DNA from: Massilia cavernae
GTDB lineage: Bacteria; Pseudomonadota; Gammaproteobacteria; Burkholderiales; Burkholderiaceae_D
Assembly: GCF_003590855.1 (NCBI RefSeq)
Contig: NZ_QYUP01000109.1
Coordinates: forward strand, 1-41,487
Length of the DNA stretch: 41,487 nt
Direction: 5' to 3'
Below, in pieces: positions 18,661 through 29,498 of the stretch; the first letter of the stretch is position 1, and each line of letters starts with the position of its first letter. Below the pieces are notes generated by a model that was not told the origin of the DNA, searched no databases, and saw nothing but the letters and a program-made list of their open reading frames with translations. Position numbers and translations under genes: made by a program.

Positions 18661-20736
18661 TTATGCAGCGATATTAACGGTTTCGGCTTCAACGCCGTGC
18701 AGCGGCAGCATGATCTTGAAGGTCGTACCGCCGGGCTGGCTGCTGGTCACTTCAAGCGCCCCGCCCAGTTCCGAGATGTACTCCCGGCTTTCGAACACGC
18801 CGATGCCCATGCCGGCCGACTTGGTCGATTCGAAGGGCTTGAACAGCCGGTCGCGGATGAATTCCTCGCTCATGCCCTCGCCGGTATCGCTGATGGTGAT
18901 CTCGGCGGCGTCGCCCTTGCGCGCCATCCGGATGCTGATCCGGCCGTTGCGTGCGGTCGCTTCGATCGCGTTCTGGATCAGGTGGCCGAGCACGCGCTCG
19001 AGCCGTTCGTGGTCGGCCACCACCTTGAGCGTGGCGTCGCCGATGTCGAGCGAGGGACGCGGCTCGAAGGCGGCCTTGTCGGCCACCGCCTCGCGCAGCA
19101 CATGGTCGAGCGCCAGCGGCGCCGGATGCGAAGGCGCCACGCTGCGGCCCAGCCTTTGCAGCAGCAGCCGCATCTTCTGTACCGAGAAGTCCAGGGTTTC
19201 CAGCATGTCGCGCTGGAATTCCGGATTGTCCTTGTGCTTTTCGGCGTTGGAAGTGAGCAGCGACAGCTGCGACACCAGGTTCTTCAGGTCGTGGACGACG
19301 AAGGTCGACATGCGGTTGAACGATTCGAACTGGCGCGCCACCATCAGCGCGTTGCCGGCTTCCTCCTGGGCAAGGTAGCTGGCGGCCTGGCTGCCGGCGA
19401 TCTTGAGCAGGTCGATCACCTCCCAGTTCAGGTTGATCGGGCTGCGCGGGCGCTGCAGCACCACCATGCCGAACAGCCGGCCCTGCAGGATCAGCGGCAC
19501 CACCAGCCAGCCGCGCTGGAAGCCGGCCAGCCATTCCGGCAGCGGCACCGAATCGTACTTGTCGGGGTTCTGGGCGTATTCCTGCAGGTCGACCACCCAT
19601 TCGCGCTGCTCGAGGAAGCAGCAGAACGGCGAGTCAAGCGGTTCCTCGGCCGAGGGCAGGACCGCATGCCAGGCCGCGGCCGGCACGCAGTGGCCCGACT
19701 CGCGCCGGATCCACAGCGCGCCGCCGGGGCTTTCGACCAGGGCGCCGACCGCCTGGATCACGCGCTGTCCGAGTCCGGGGCCGTGCTCGGACAGGGTGCG
19801 GGTGAAGCGCAGCCATTCCTCGCGGTAGTCGTAATTGTAGGTGTAGAAGTGCTTGGAGATGACGACCTTGAGCCAGGCCCGGAAGGTGCCCGAGAACAGG
19901 ATGCCGACCAGCAGCACCAGCGCGCCGAACAGGAAGGACACCTGCATCACCGTACCCCAGCTGCCGCCGAAGTAGCGCAGGTAGTAGCCGGCCGAACCCA
20001 TCGCCAGCAGGTAGATCGCCGAGCCGAACAGGGCGGCCGAATGGAACATCACCCGGCGCGACACCGCCAGCTCGGTCGACCATGAGGCGCTGCGCGCGAT
20101 CGAGAATGCCAGCAGCGGCACGGTCAGGGTGTTGATGATGCCGCGCGCGGCCCAGATGTCCGGGTTGATCTGGCGGAACAGCATGGTGTCGCTGTACAGG
20201 TAGAAGTCGTAGGCGAACATGCCGCCGATGCCGATGCAGGCGAACTTGATGGCCCAGCGCTCCTGCACCGGTTTGTTGCGGTACAGCTGTTCGACCAGCA
20301 GCATGCCGAGGACGGCCAGGCCGACGCTGGCGGCCACGCTCGGGATGAAGGCGCGTTCGTTGGCAAAGCCGATGCTCCACTGGCCGGCGGCTGTGCCGAG
20401 CAGGTACAGAAGGTAGAAGGCGGCGCCCAGCACCAGCGCCGGCTGCAGACGGAACGGCATCTTGCCGCTTTCCTTGCGGTAGTTCCCGCTCAAGAGCACC
20501 AGCACACCGGACCAGGCGGCGCTGCGCAGGATGCCGAGGCTGTTGACCCAGCGGTCGGAGCTGTGGTCGCCCGGCGCCTGCAAGGCGATGGCGAGGGCCC
20601 ACAGCGCGGTCACGGTGCAGGCGGCAGCCAGCGCGCGGCTGTGCGGGCGGCCGCGCCAGCTGCTTGCCAGCAGCAGCCCGAGCAGCAGGAAGGCTGCCGC
20701 GCAGGTGGCGTAACTAAATGTTGCGATACTGGTCAA
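18661..20736 (-). CDS. prsK: Membrane sensor histidine kinase PrsK
   Basis: The 691-residue protein has a long N-terminal membrane region of several helices (to about residue 300), a GAF-like segment (RESGHCVPAAAWHAVLP onwards), an H-box FVVHDLKNLVSQ with His482, and a C-terminal ATPase domain with N-box NAIEAT and G-boxes DTGEGM and GMGIGVFES. It matches the kinase found beside PrsR in exosortase A loci. The start is a TTG at 20734-20736; no better in-frame start lies close by and the hydrophobic N-terminus begins there. It should phosphorylate PrsR in response to an unknown envelope signal. Confidence 0.92.
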   Translation of the reverse strand: MTSIATFSYATCAAAFLLLGLLLASSWRGRPHSRALAAACTVTALWALAIALQAPGDHSSDRWVNSLGILRSAAWSGVLVLLSGNYRKESGKMPFRLQPALVLGAAFYLLYLLGTAAGQWSIGFANERAFIPSVAASVGLAVLGMLLVEQLYRNKPVQERWAIKFACIGIGGMFAYDFYLYSDTMLFRQINPDIWAARGIINTLTVPLLAFSIARSASWSTELAVSRRVMFHSAALFGSAIYLLAMGSAGYYLRYFGGSWGTVMQVSFLFGALVLLVGILFSGTFRAWLKVVISKHFYTYNYDYREEWLRFTRTLSEHGPGLGQRVIQAVGALVESPGGALWIRRESGHCVPAAAWHAVLPSAEEPLDSPFCCFLEQREWVVDLQEYAQNPDKYDSVPLPEWLAGFQRGWLVVPLILQGRLFGMVVLQRPRSPINLNWEVIDLLKIAGSQAASYLAQEEAGNALMVARQFESFNRMSTFVVHDLKNLVSQLSLLTSNAEKHKDNPEFQRDMLETLDFSVQKMRLLLQRLGRSVAPSHPAPLALDHVLREAVADKAAFEPRPSLDIGDATLKVVADHERLERVLGHLIQNAIEATARNGRISIRMARKGDAAEITISDTGEGMSEEFIRDRLFKPFESTKSAGMGIGVFESREYISELGGALEVTSSQPGGTTFKIMLPLHGVEAETVNIAA

Positions 20737-20809
20737 ATGGCACCGTCCATCTCGGCTGCGGCGGGAGCGCAGTTTCTAAAAGGGTGACCGATGGCCCGGC
20801 CGGCCGCCG

Positions 20810-22207
20810 CTAGCGGCCGCTGCGGAACAGCACGACCTTGAGCGTATCGATCAGGATCAGGATATCAAGGAACAAACTGTTGTTCTTCACATAATACAGG
20901 TCATACTGCAATTTTTGCAACGCATCTTCAGCCGATGAGCCATATCCGTAGCGTACCTGGGCCCAGCCGGTGATGCCCGGCTTGATGCTGTGGCGCACGT
21001 TATAGTAAGGGACCACTTCGATCAGCTGCTCGACGAAGTAAGGGCGCTCCGGGCGCGGGCCGACAAACGACATTTCGCCCTTGAACACGTTGAGGATCTG
21101 CGGCAGTTCGTCGATGCGGGTCTTGCGGATGAAGTTGCCGACGGTGGTCACGCGCGGGTCGTTCTGGGCCGCCCACTGCGGCTGGCCGCCCTGTTCGGCG
21201 TCGCTGCGCATGCTGCGGAACTTCAGCACCCTGAAGGTGTAGCCTTCCTTGCCGACCCGTTCCTGCTGGTAGAAGACCGGGGCGCGGTCTTCCAGGTAGA
21301 TCAGCAGCACGGTAAGCAGCATGATCGGGAAGGTCACGGTCAGGATGATGCCGGAGCAGATCAGGTCGAAGGCGCGCTTCATGAAGGTGCGGATGAAGCC
21401 CTGGTCGAAGCCGCCGCCGAACACCAGCCAGCTTGGCGGCAGCGAGTCGACCCGGATCTGGCAGGTTTCGCGTTCGAAGAAGGTGGCGGCGTCGGTGACC
21501 TTGATGCCCTGCAGCTTGCAGTCGAGAAGTTCCTGGATCGGGAAGCCGGAGCGGCGGTTTTCCACCGAGACCACGATTTCCTTGATGTTCTTGCCGGTCG
21601 CCAGCGAGGCCAGCGAGCGTCCTTCGCGCAGCTTGACCAGCTCGTCCTCCGGCACCAGCGCCTCTTCCTGCGGCATCGCGATGAAGCCGGCGATGTCGTA
21701 CTTGTGGTAATTGGTGTCGCGCCGCGCCAGCTCGCTGCATTCCTTGGCCAGCGCGCCGCTGCCGAGGAACAGGATGCGCGATTCGAGGAAGCGCAGTTCG
21801 GAGGTCTTGAAGAAGATGGTGCGCGCGACCAGGATGCCGGCGGCGGCGATCAGGAACACCACCAGCAGCATGCCGCGGCCGATCTGGATTTCCGGGGCCA
21901 CGTAGAACAGCAGGGTCAGGATCATGAAGCCGATCGCGAACGACGGCATCAGCTTGTTGAAGAAGGGATTGCGCAGGCCTTCCGCGAAGTTCAGCTGGTA
22001 CATGCCCATCGCGCTCATCGAGAAGATGATGGCGGCCGCGAACGCGATGGCGGAAGTGAAGAAGTGGTCGATGCCCGGCATGCCGTCGCCCAGCCCGAGG
22101 AAGCGCACGGCCGCGCCCGCGTAGGCGGCGCCGACCAGGACCAGCACTTCCACGAACAGCAGGAAGAAGACGATCTTCGATACATAGTGATTCGAAATTT
22201 TTAGCAC
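20810..22207 (-). CDS. EpsB-type undecaprenyl-phosphate sugar-1-phosphate transferase, PEP-CTERM-associated
   Basis: The 465-residue polyprenyl glycosylphosphotransferase has five N-terminal hydrophobic segments, a nucleotide-binding-like middle domain, and a C-terminal bacterial sugar transferase domain with [31 protein letters not shown] and [10 protein letters not shown]. It starts lipid-linked repeat-unit synthesis by moving a sugar-1-phosphate from a UDP-sugar to undecaprenyl phosphate at the inner membrane. The start is GTG with GGAG at 6-base spacing. It lies between the UDP-HexNAc epimerase and prsK genes. The priming sugar cannot be read from sequence. Confidence 0.92.
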   Translation of the reverse strand: MLKISNHYVSKIVFFLLFVEVLVLVGAAYAGAAVRFLGLGDGMPGIDHFFTSAIAFAAAIIFSMSAMGMYQLNFAEGLRNPFFNKLMPSFAIGFMILTLLFYVAPEIQIGRGMLLVVFLIAAAGILVARTIFFKTSELRFLESRILFLGSGALAKECSELARRDTNYHKYDIAGFIAMPQEEALVPEDELVKLREGRSLASLATGKNIKEIVVSVENRRSGFPIQELLDCKLQGIKVTDAATFFERETCQIRVDSLPPSWLVFGGGFDQGFIRTFMKRAFDLICSGIILTVTFPIMLLTVLLIYLEDRAPVFYQQERVGKEGYTFRVLKFRSMRSDAEQGGQPQWAAQNDPRVTTVGNFIRKTRIDELPQILNVFKGEMSFVGPRPERPYFVEQLIEVVPYYNVRHSIKPGITGWAQVRYGYGSSAEDALQKLQYDLYYVKNNSLFLDILILIDTLKVVLFRSGR

Positions 22208-22240
22208 TTTATTCTCCAGATGCCTGCCGGGGCAGGGCAG

Positions 22241-22267
22241 CGGCGCCTCATGCCGCCGGCCGGCGCC

Positions 22268-22276
<9 letters not shown>
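22241..22276. repeat. 16-bp tandem duplication spanning the epimerase stop codon
   Basis: CGGCGCCTCATGCCGC occurs at 22241-22256 and again at 22261-22276 with a 20-bp period. The right copy contains the stop codon of the epimerase gene (TCA at 22268-22270 on the plus strand). The left copy therefore looks like a duplicated 3' end. Confidence 0.75.
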
Positions 22277-23302
<1,026 letters not shown>

Positions 23303-23321
23303 TGTATGCTTCTTTCCTGAT

Positions 23322-23361
23322 GCAGCACGCCAGTCCGGCGCGTGCTGCCGGCTGGGCCGGC
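23322..23361 (-). other. Two adjacent hairpins between dehydrogenase and epimerase genes
   Basis: GCAGCACGC (23322-23330) pairs with GCGTGCTGC (23340-23348), a perfect 9-bp stem. GCCGGC/GCCGGC (23347-23352, 23356-23361) forms a second stem sharing two bases with the first, so the two may compete. They sit between genes of one operon and could be an mRNA-stability or attenuation element. Confidence 0.4.
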
Positions 23362-23393
23362 GGTCTTGTTGAATGAAGAGGGCGCGTCTGGTC

Positions 23394-24683
<1,290 letters not shown>

Positions 24684-24730
24684 GATCGAGTTCCGTTCCA
24701 AGATAGAATTTTGTAATAATGATAATTTCC

Positions 24731-24759
24731 ACTTTAACACATGTCCCGTATCCGCTCAA
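24731..24759 (-). promoter_or_regulatory. Sigma-70-like promoter for the dehydrogenase operon
   Basis: Minus-strand TTGAGC (24754-24759) and TAAAGT (24731-24736) are separated by 17 bases. The leader to the ATG would be about 40 bases. Confidence 0.4.
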
Positions 24760-25067
24760 CAGATATAGTAACAAAATTTGCCAAATGGAAACAACAAATG
24801 GTGGAAAGCAATGTAAAAACGACACCTCTGGTCTCTGATCGCGTCAATTGTACGATGCCAATATTACGGCCGATACTGGGCGTATGCGCCACGCAACAAA
24901 ATCTTGAACGTGCGTCTGGGGCCGGCCGCCCAAAGCATCGGTCTCGGGCGAGAGACGCAGTAGCCCATATTTTCGTGCAATTTTAGCATCTCTAAATGCC
25001 AAATTTTCTTCCTTGACAATCGTGCGCCCTCATCCGTTACGGATTCGTTCGCGGCCTCGAATTCGGC

Positions 25068-25096
25068 TTGTGACGGGCAAAGCCCTCTAGTAATAT
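25068..25096 (+). promoter_or_regulatory. Sigma-70-like promoter for the deacetylase operon
   Basis: TTGTGA (25068-25073) and TAATAT (25091-25096) are separated by 17 bases, with a leader of about 90 bases to the deacetylase ATG. Confidence 0.45.
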
Positions 25097-25125
25097 TGAC
25101 TAATGAAAAACTTTTGTCGCCAGCA

Positions 25126-25141
25126 TGGCTGGGAATCCGCA
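25126..25141 (+). promoter_or_regulatory. Candidate sigma-54 promoter for the deacetylase operon
   Basis: TGGCTGGGAATCCGCA has GG and GC exactly 10 bases apart and keeps TGGC and GCA of the consensus. It lies 54 bp before the ATG. If used, PrsR would be the obvious activator. The match is partial. Confidence 0.3.
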
Positions 25142-25194
25142 TCTGAGGTGCAAGCGCGCTGTCCTGGCCCCTCGGCAGTCCCGGGCTGCACCCT

Positions 25195-26154
25195 ATGCTG
25201 AATGTCTTTTTTACCGTCGACGTCGAGATATGGTGCGACGGCTGGCAGGATATCGACCGGAAATTCCCCGCCGCCTATTCGAGGTACATCGTCGGGACGA
25301 CCCCTGCGGGGCAGTACGGCATGCCGTACCAGCTGCAAACATTGAACGACCATGGGCTAAAAGGCGTATTTTTTGTCGAGCCCTTGTTTTCCGCCCGGTT
25401 CGGCCAGCAGCCGCTGCAGGACGTGACCGGGATGGTGCGCGATGCCGGACACGAGGTGCAACTGCACCTGCACACCGAATGGGTGGACGAGGCCCGCACG
25501 CCCTTGCTGCCCGGAGCGCAGGCAAAGCGCCAGCATCTGCGCTACTTCTCCCTGGCCGAGCAGGCCAGCCTGATCAAGGCTGGTGCCGGCATGATTGAAA
25601 TGACCGGATGCAAGCGGCCGAACACTTTTCGCGCGGGCAGCTTCGGCTTCAACCGCGACACCATGGACGCGCTCGCCGCCAATGGCATCGCCTTCGACAG
25701 CAGCTACAACGCCACCACGTTCGGCCTCGACAGCGGTCTGCTGCCGGGGCAGGTCGCCAGCGAACCGTTCGAATGCGCCGGGGTTTGGGAATATCCGATG
25801 ACGGTCTTTAAGGAAGGAACCGGTAGGCAGCGCCATGCCCAGTTGACGGCATGCTCCTATGCCGAGCTCGAAGGCTTGTTGTGGCAGGCGCTGGAAGCAG
25901 GGCGGTCGTCGTTCGTCATCCTGTCCCACAGTTTCGAACTGCTGAACGCGCGCATGGACCGTCGCGACGACATCGTCGTCAAGCGCTTCGACAAGCTGTG
26001 CGCATTCCTCAACAGGAACCGCGACTCGTTCCGCACCTGTGGCTTCGATGGCCTGGTTCCGCCGCGCGCCGCCGTGCAGCCGCCCCTGCTGGCGTCGCCA
26101 CTCTGGCGTACCGGCGGGCGCATCGCCGAACAACTGGTCCGGAGGTTCGCATGA
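25195..26154 (+). CDS. WalW-like polysaccharide deacetylase family protein
   Basis: The 319-residue protein has the NodB-like start FFTVDVE (Asp9, Glu11), a histidine-rich HEVQLHLH (His86, His91, His93) in place of the classical HxxxH block, and TFRAGSFGFN. This pattern fits the WalW-like branch more than the deacetylase at 13438. No signal peptide is seen. It is first in a three-gene operon, its stop overlapping the next start by ATGA. It probably deacetylates a sugar precursor or the polymer; activity is inferred from family only. Confidence 0.8.
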   Translation: MLNVFFTVDVEIWCDGWQDIDRKFPAAYSRYIVGTTPAGQYGMPYQLQTLNDHGLKGVFFVEPLFSARFGQQPLQDVTGMVRDAGHEVQLHLHTEWVDEARTPLLPGAQAKRQHLRYFSLAEQASLIKAGAGMIEMTGCKRPNTFRAGSFGFNRDTMDALAANGIAFDSSYNATTFGLDSGLLPGQVASEPFECAGVWEYPMTVFKEGTGRQRHAQLTACSYAELEGLLWQALEAGRSSFVILSHSFELLNARMDRRDDIVVKRFDKLCAFLNRNRDSFRTCGFDGLVPPRAAVQPPLLASPLWRTGGRIAEQLVRRFA

Positions 26155-27089
26155 GCGACTGGGATCGCCGGCGCGTGCCTTTCAAGTTCCAGCTCAGCGA
26201 CCTGACCCTGTTCAGTCTGGAAATTACGCTGCAGATGCGCGCGGAGAGCCTGGTCGACAATATCGAGGCGGTGGCGTCGCCCGGCGTTCCAGGCGATGCG
26301 CTGCTGGAAGGCAGCGAGGGCTTTGTCGTCCGCGGGATGCCGGTGTGCGGGCCGCTGGAGGTGCTCACCCGCGTCGGTGGGTACCTGCGCTATGTACCCC
26401 AGCAGTACCAGCACTGCCACATCGACCTGCGCCAGACCTTCGAGGAATACCAGAAGAAATTTTCGTCCAAGACCCGGTCGACGGTCAACCGCAAGGTCAA
26501 GAAATTCGCCGACCATTGCGGCGGCGCCCTGAACTGGCGGCTCTACAAAGAGCCGGAACAAATGCGCGAGTACTTCCAGCTCGCGCGCCAGGTATCGAAA
26601 CTGACTTACCAGGAGCGCCTGCTCGACGCCGGCCTGCCCGATTCGGAAGAATTCCTGCGCGAAGCGGAGCGCTGGGCGGCGGCAGGCCGGGTGCGCGCCT
26701 ATATCCTGTTCGACGGCGCACGGCCGGTCTCCTACCTCTACTGTCCGGTGACGGATGGCGTGCTCAGTTATTCCTATGTCGGCTACGATCCGGAGTACAT
26801 GGACAAGTCGGTCGGCCTGGTCTTGCAGTGGATGGCGGTCCAGCAGTTGTTCGAGGAAGGGAAATTCCTCTACTTCGACTTTACCGAGGGCTCGTCCGAC
26901 CACAAGCGCTTGTTCTCCACCCACCAGCGGCATTGCGCGAATGTCTACTTCGTCCGGCGTGGCCTGCGCAACGCCGCGATCCTGTATGCGCACGCGGCGA
27001 TGGACCGCTTCTCCGCCTGGAGCGGCGCCGTCCTGACGCGTTACGGCCTGAAGTCCAGGCTGAAGCGCGTGTTGCGCTTTTCGCAATAG
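26151..27089 (+). CDS. FemAB/BioF2-like GNAT acyltransferase
   Basis: The 312-residue protein has the two-lobed pattern of FemAB-like acyltransferases: YQKKFSSKTRSTVNRKVKKFADHCG in the first lobe, then ARPVSYLYCPVTDGVLSYSYVGYDPEYMDKSVGLVLQW and FDFTEGSSDHKRLFS, typical of the acyl-donor lobe. A strong GGAGG ribosome site precedes the ATG, which overlaps the deacetylase stop. It has no signal peptide. With the deacetylase upstream, it could re-acylate a freed amine. It is distinct from the 4740-5894 protein but of the same broad group. Confidence 0.75.
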   Translation: MSDWDRRRVPFKFQLSDLTLFSLEITLQMRAESLVDNIEAVASPGVPGDALLEGSEGFVVRGMPVCGPLEVLTRVGGYLRYVPQQYQHCHIDLRQTFEEYQKKFSSKTRSTVNRKVKKFADHCGGALNWRLYKEPEQMREYFQLARQVSKLTYQERLLDAGLPDSEEFLREAERWAAAGRVRAYILFDGARPVSYLYCPVTDGVLSYSYVGYDPEYMDKSVGLVLQWMAVQQLFEEGKFLYFDFTEGSSDHKRLFSTHQRHCANVYFVRRGLRNAAILYAHAAMDRFSAWSGAVLTRYGLKSRLKRVLRFSQ

Positions 27090-27102
27090 GTGCAGGGCCA
27101 CG

Positions 27103-27660
27103 ATGAAGCAAATGGCAAAGAAGGTCCTGCACTTGCTGTTCCGCGAGTATTCGATCTACGATATTTATGCCTGCGGCACCGCCGCTGAAGTTCCTCCCCG
27201 CAGCGAACGCAGCGCGGCGTTTTCGGTGCGCGAGGTGGGGGTGGCCGAACTGGCGGCGAGCAGCGATGCGCAGATCGCCGAGCAGTCCGGCTATCTGGGG
27301 GAAGAAGCGCGCGCCTTTGCCTGTTTCGATGGCAGCCGCATCGTCGGGGTGTGCTTTTACTGGTATGGCGGCCGTTACCTGAAGCGCAATTTCTGGCCGC
27401 TGGAAGCGCGCCAGGCGAAACTGGTCCACATCATGACGCTGCCCGAGATGCGGGGGCGCGAGGTGGCCACGACACTGGTCGCGGAATCGGGCAAGGCAAT
27501 GGGCGCGCACGGGTTCGAACGCAACTACGCCCGCATCTGGCACTCGAATACGCCCTCGATCCGCGCCTTTACGCGGGCCGGCTGGCAGCGCGTGGCGACC
27601 GTCATCGAGCTTGAGCCGGCTGCCATCCGGCGCAAGTTCCGCTTCAGCTTCCGCCGCTAG
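27103..27660 (+). CDS. GNAT-family N-acetyltransferase
   Basis: The 185-residue protein shows the acetyl-CoA-binding motif region HIMTLPEMRGREVATTLVAE (near residues 108-127), followed by NTPSIRAFTRAGW, the usual GNAT C-terminal strand-helix. It starts 13 bp after the previous gene and is probably cotranscribed. The substrate is unknown; an amino-sugar or lipid-linked precursor is suggested by context. Its stop shares the palindrome CTAG with the stop of the convergent gene. Confidence 0.78.
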   Translation: MKQMAKKVLHLLFREYSIYDIYACGTAAEVPPRSERSAAFSVREVGVAELAASSDAQIAEQSGYLGEEARAFACFDGSRIVGVCFYWYGGRYLKRNFWPLEARQAKLVHIMTLPEMRGREVATTLVAESGKAMGAHGFERNYARIWHSNTPSIRAFTRAGWQRVATVIELEPAAIRRKFRFSFRR

Positions 27661-27971
27661 CGCCCGCCATCGGGCTTGCGCAACCTTCCCAGCAGACTCT
27701 CCACGCTTTCGCTCACCGGAAGGCCATGCCGGCGCAGCAGCTGCACGTTGAGCACCAGGTTTTCCAGCACCAGCTTGGCGGACACCGCGAGCAGCGTCAT
27801 CAGCTTGTCCTCGGCACTGAACTTCTCCATCGCCGCCGCCATCTCACACAGGTGGTTTGCCACCAGCGCGCGCAGTTCGTCGTCGCGGAAGGGCAGGTCG
27901 GCGAAGTCGATCGGGTCTTCCTTCTCGACTTCCAGCATCAAGGCGGCGAGTTCTTCAGGTTTGATCGGCAT
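27657..27971 (-). CDS. Small hypothetical protein
   Basis: I do not recognise this 104-residue, acidic, helix-rich protein. It has normal G+C-rich coding character, an ATG at 27969-27971 and an AGGAG ribosome site at 7-base spacing, so it is likely real. There is no signal peptide, membrane segment or metal motif. It converges on the acetyltransferase gene with a 4-bp overlap, and is divergent from the ThiS/MoaD-like gene, so it is probably transcribed alone. Confidence 0.65.
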   Translation of the reverse strand: MPIKPEELAALMLEVEKEDPIDFADLPFRDDELRALVANHLCEMAAAMEKFSAEDKLMTLLAVSAKLVLENLVLNVQLLRRHGLPVSESVESLLGRLRKPDGGR

Positions 27972-28123
27972 GCTGCGGCTCCTGTGGTTTGCCTGGCTTT
28001 ATTGTAAGCAGATAGTCGCATGCTGAGTTGGGCCGTTGCGTCGCTGCGAAACCGAGGCAAAAGATGACGACAGGGCAAGGTCTCCGGGCTACAATCAGTC
28101 TCTCTCCAGCAGCCCACCATGCC

Positions 28124-28393
28124 ATGGCCCGCCTTGTCTTTACCCAGCAGCTCGCGCGTTTCATCCCGGTGCCGACAGTGGAAACTGCCGCCGGCCGGTT
28201 GCGCGACGCCCTCGACGCCACTTTCGAAGGCAACGCCCTGCTGCGCGGCTATGTGCTGGACGACCAGGGCCACCTGCGCGAGAACGTGGCGATCTTCATC
28301 GACGGCCGCCGTGTGGTCGACCGCACGCGGCTGGACGATCCCTTAAAAAACGACAGTATGGTCTACATACTGCAAGCACTTTCCGGAGGATGA
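28124..28393 (+). CDS. ThiS/MoaD-family ubiquitin-like protein
   Basis: The 89-residue protein has the beta-grasp pattern (VAIFIDGRRV) and ends in ALSGG, the C-terminal Gly-Gly that E1-like enzymes adenylate and thiocarboxylate. The ATG at 28124 was chosen because family similarity begins there; a TACAAT -10-like element lies at 28090-28095. No E1-like, thiamine or molybdopterin gene is nearby. It sits one base before an Asp-box propeller gene, so the two are cotranscribed and may act together in sulfur transfer or protein conjugation. Confidence 0.82.
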   Translation: MARLVFTQQLARFIPVPTVETAAGRLRDALDATFEGNALLRGYVLDDQGHLRENVAIFIDGRRVVDRTRLDDPLKNDSMVYILQALSGG

Positions 28394-28394
28394 C

Positions 28395-29483
28395 ATGAGC
28401 GAGCGCGCGCTGCTTTCGACCCGCAAGGGCCTGTTCGAATTGCATCGCAACGGCGGCGGCTGGGATATCGGCCCGGTCCACTTCCTGGGCGAGCCGGTAT
28501 CGATCGCGCTGGCCGACCCGCGCGACGGCAGCACGTACGCGGCGCTCAACCTGGGCCATTTCGGCGTCAAGCTGCATCGCAAGGACGCCGGCAGCGAGGC
28601 CTGGACCGAAATCGCCGCGCCGGCCTACCCGGCCAAGCCGGACGACAGCACCGACACGGTCGAGTGGACCAACAAACTGATCTGGGCGCTGGAAACCGGC
28701 GGCGCGGATGAACCGGGCGTGCTGTGGGCCGGTACCTTGCCGGGTGGCCTGTTCAAATCCACCGACCGCGGCGACTCGTGGCAGCTGGTGCGCGCGCTGT
28801 GGGACGCTCCGGAGCGCGCCGGCTGGTTCGGCGGAGGTTATGACGTACCGGGCATCCACAGCATCTGCGTCGATCCGCGCGACAGCAAGAACATCCTGGT
28901 CGGCGTGTCCTGCGGCGGCGCCTGGCGCAGCACGGACGGCGGCGCGACCTGGACCGTGTCCTCGACCGGCATGCGCGCAGACTACATGCCGCCCGAGATG
29001 AACGAAAACGAGGCGGTGCAGGATCCGCACCGGCTGGCGCGTTCGGAGGGCAGTCCGGACGTGGTCTGGTGCCAGCACCATTGCGGCATGTGGCGTTCGG
29101 AAAACGGCGGCCGCAACTGGGCCGAGATCACGGGAGTGCCGGTGTCGAATTTCGGGTTCGCGGTGGCGGCCCACCCGCGGGACGGCAATACGGCATGGTT
29201 CGCGCCGGCCGAAGCCGACCAGCGCCGCGTGCCGGTCGGCGCTGCGATGTCGGTGACCCGCACCAGGGACGGCGGCAAGACCTTCGACGTGCTGCGCGCG
29301 GGACTGCCGCAGGAACACTGCTACGACCTGGTGTACCGCCATGGGCTGGCGGTGGATGAAGACGGGAAGAGTTTGCTGATGGCCTCGACCAGCGGCAACG
29401 TGTGGAGCTCGATTGACGCCGGCGACAGCTGGCAGGCGCTGGCAGGGAACCTGCCGCCAGCCTACGCGGTGCGCTTCGGCTGA
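28395..29483 (+). CDS. BNR/Asp-box repeat beta-propeller protein
   Basis: The 362-residue protein contains five Asp-box-like repeats (STDRGDSW, STDGGATW, SENGGRNW, TRDGGKTF, SIDAGDSW), the structural turns of sialidase- and sortilin-like beta-propellers. No signal peptide is present, so a secreted glycosidase is unlikely; a cytoplasmic propeller is more probable. The GGAGG ribosome site overlaps the end of the ThiS/MoaD-like gene. Database names such as exo-alpha-sialidase would reflect the repeats, not proven activity. Confidence 0.82.
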   Translation: MSERALLSTRKGLFELHRNGGGWDIGPVHFLGEPVSIALADPRDGSTYAALNLGHFGVKLHRKDAGSEAWTEIAAPAYPAKPDDSTDTVEWTNKLIWALETGGADEPGVLWAGTLPGGLFKSTDRGDSWQLVRALWDAPERAGWFGGGYDVPGIHSICVDPRDSKNILVGVSCGGAWRSTDGGATWTVSSTGMRADYMPPEMNENEAVQDPHRLARSEGSPDVVWCQHHCGMWRSENGGRNWAEITGVPVSNFGFAVAAHPRDGNTAWFAPAEADQRRVPVGAAMSVTRTRDGGKTFDVLRAGLPQEHCYDLVYRHGLAVDEDGKSLLMASTSGNVWSSIDAGDSWQALAGNLPPAYAVRFG

Positions 29484-29498
29484 CGGCATTCCGGCTGC

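Larger units (their letters stand above)
24684..25194. other. Divergent intergenic region with promoters and an unassigned frame
   Basis: This stretch lies between the divergent dehydrogenase and deacetylase operons and is A+T-rich to about 25100. It carries a minus-strand sigma-70-like promoter (24731-24759), a plus-strand one (25068-25096) and a sigma-54-like site (25126-25141). A 92-residue minus-strand frame at 24864-25142 matches no family I recognise; it may be chance or a gene remnant. Confidence 0.6.
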
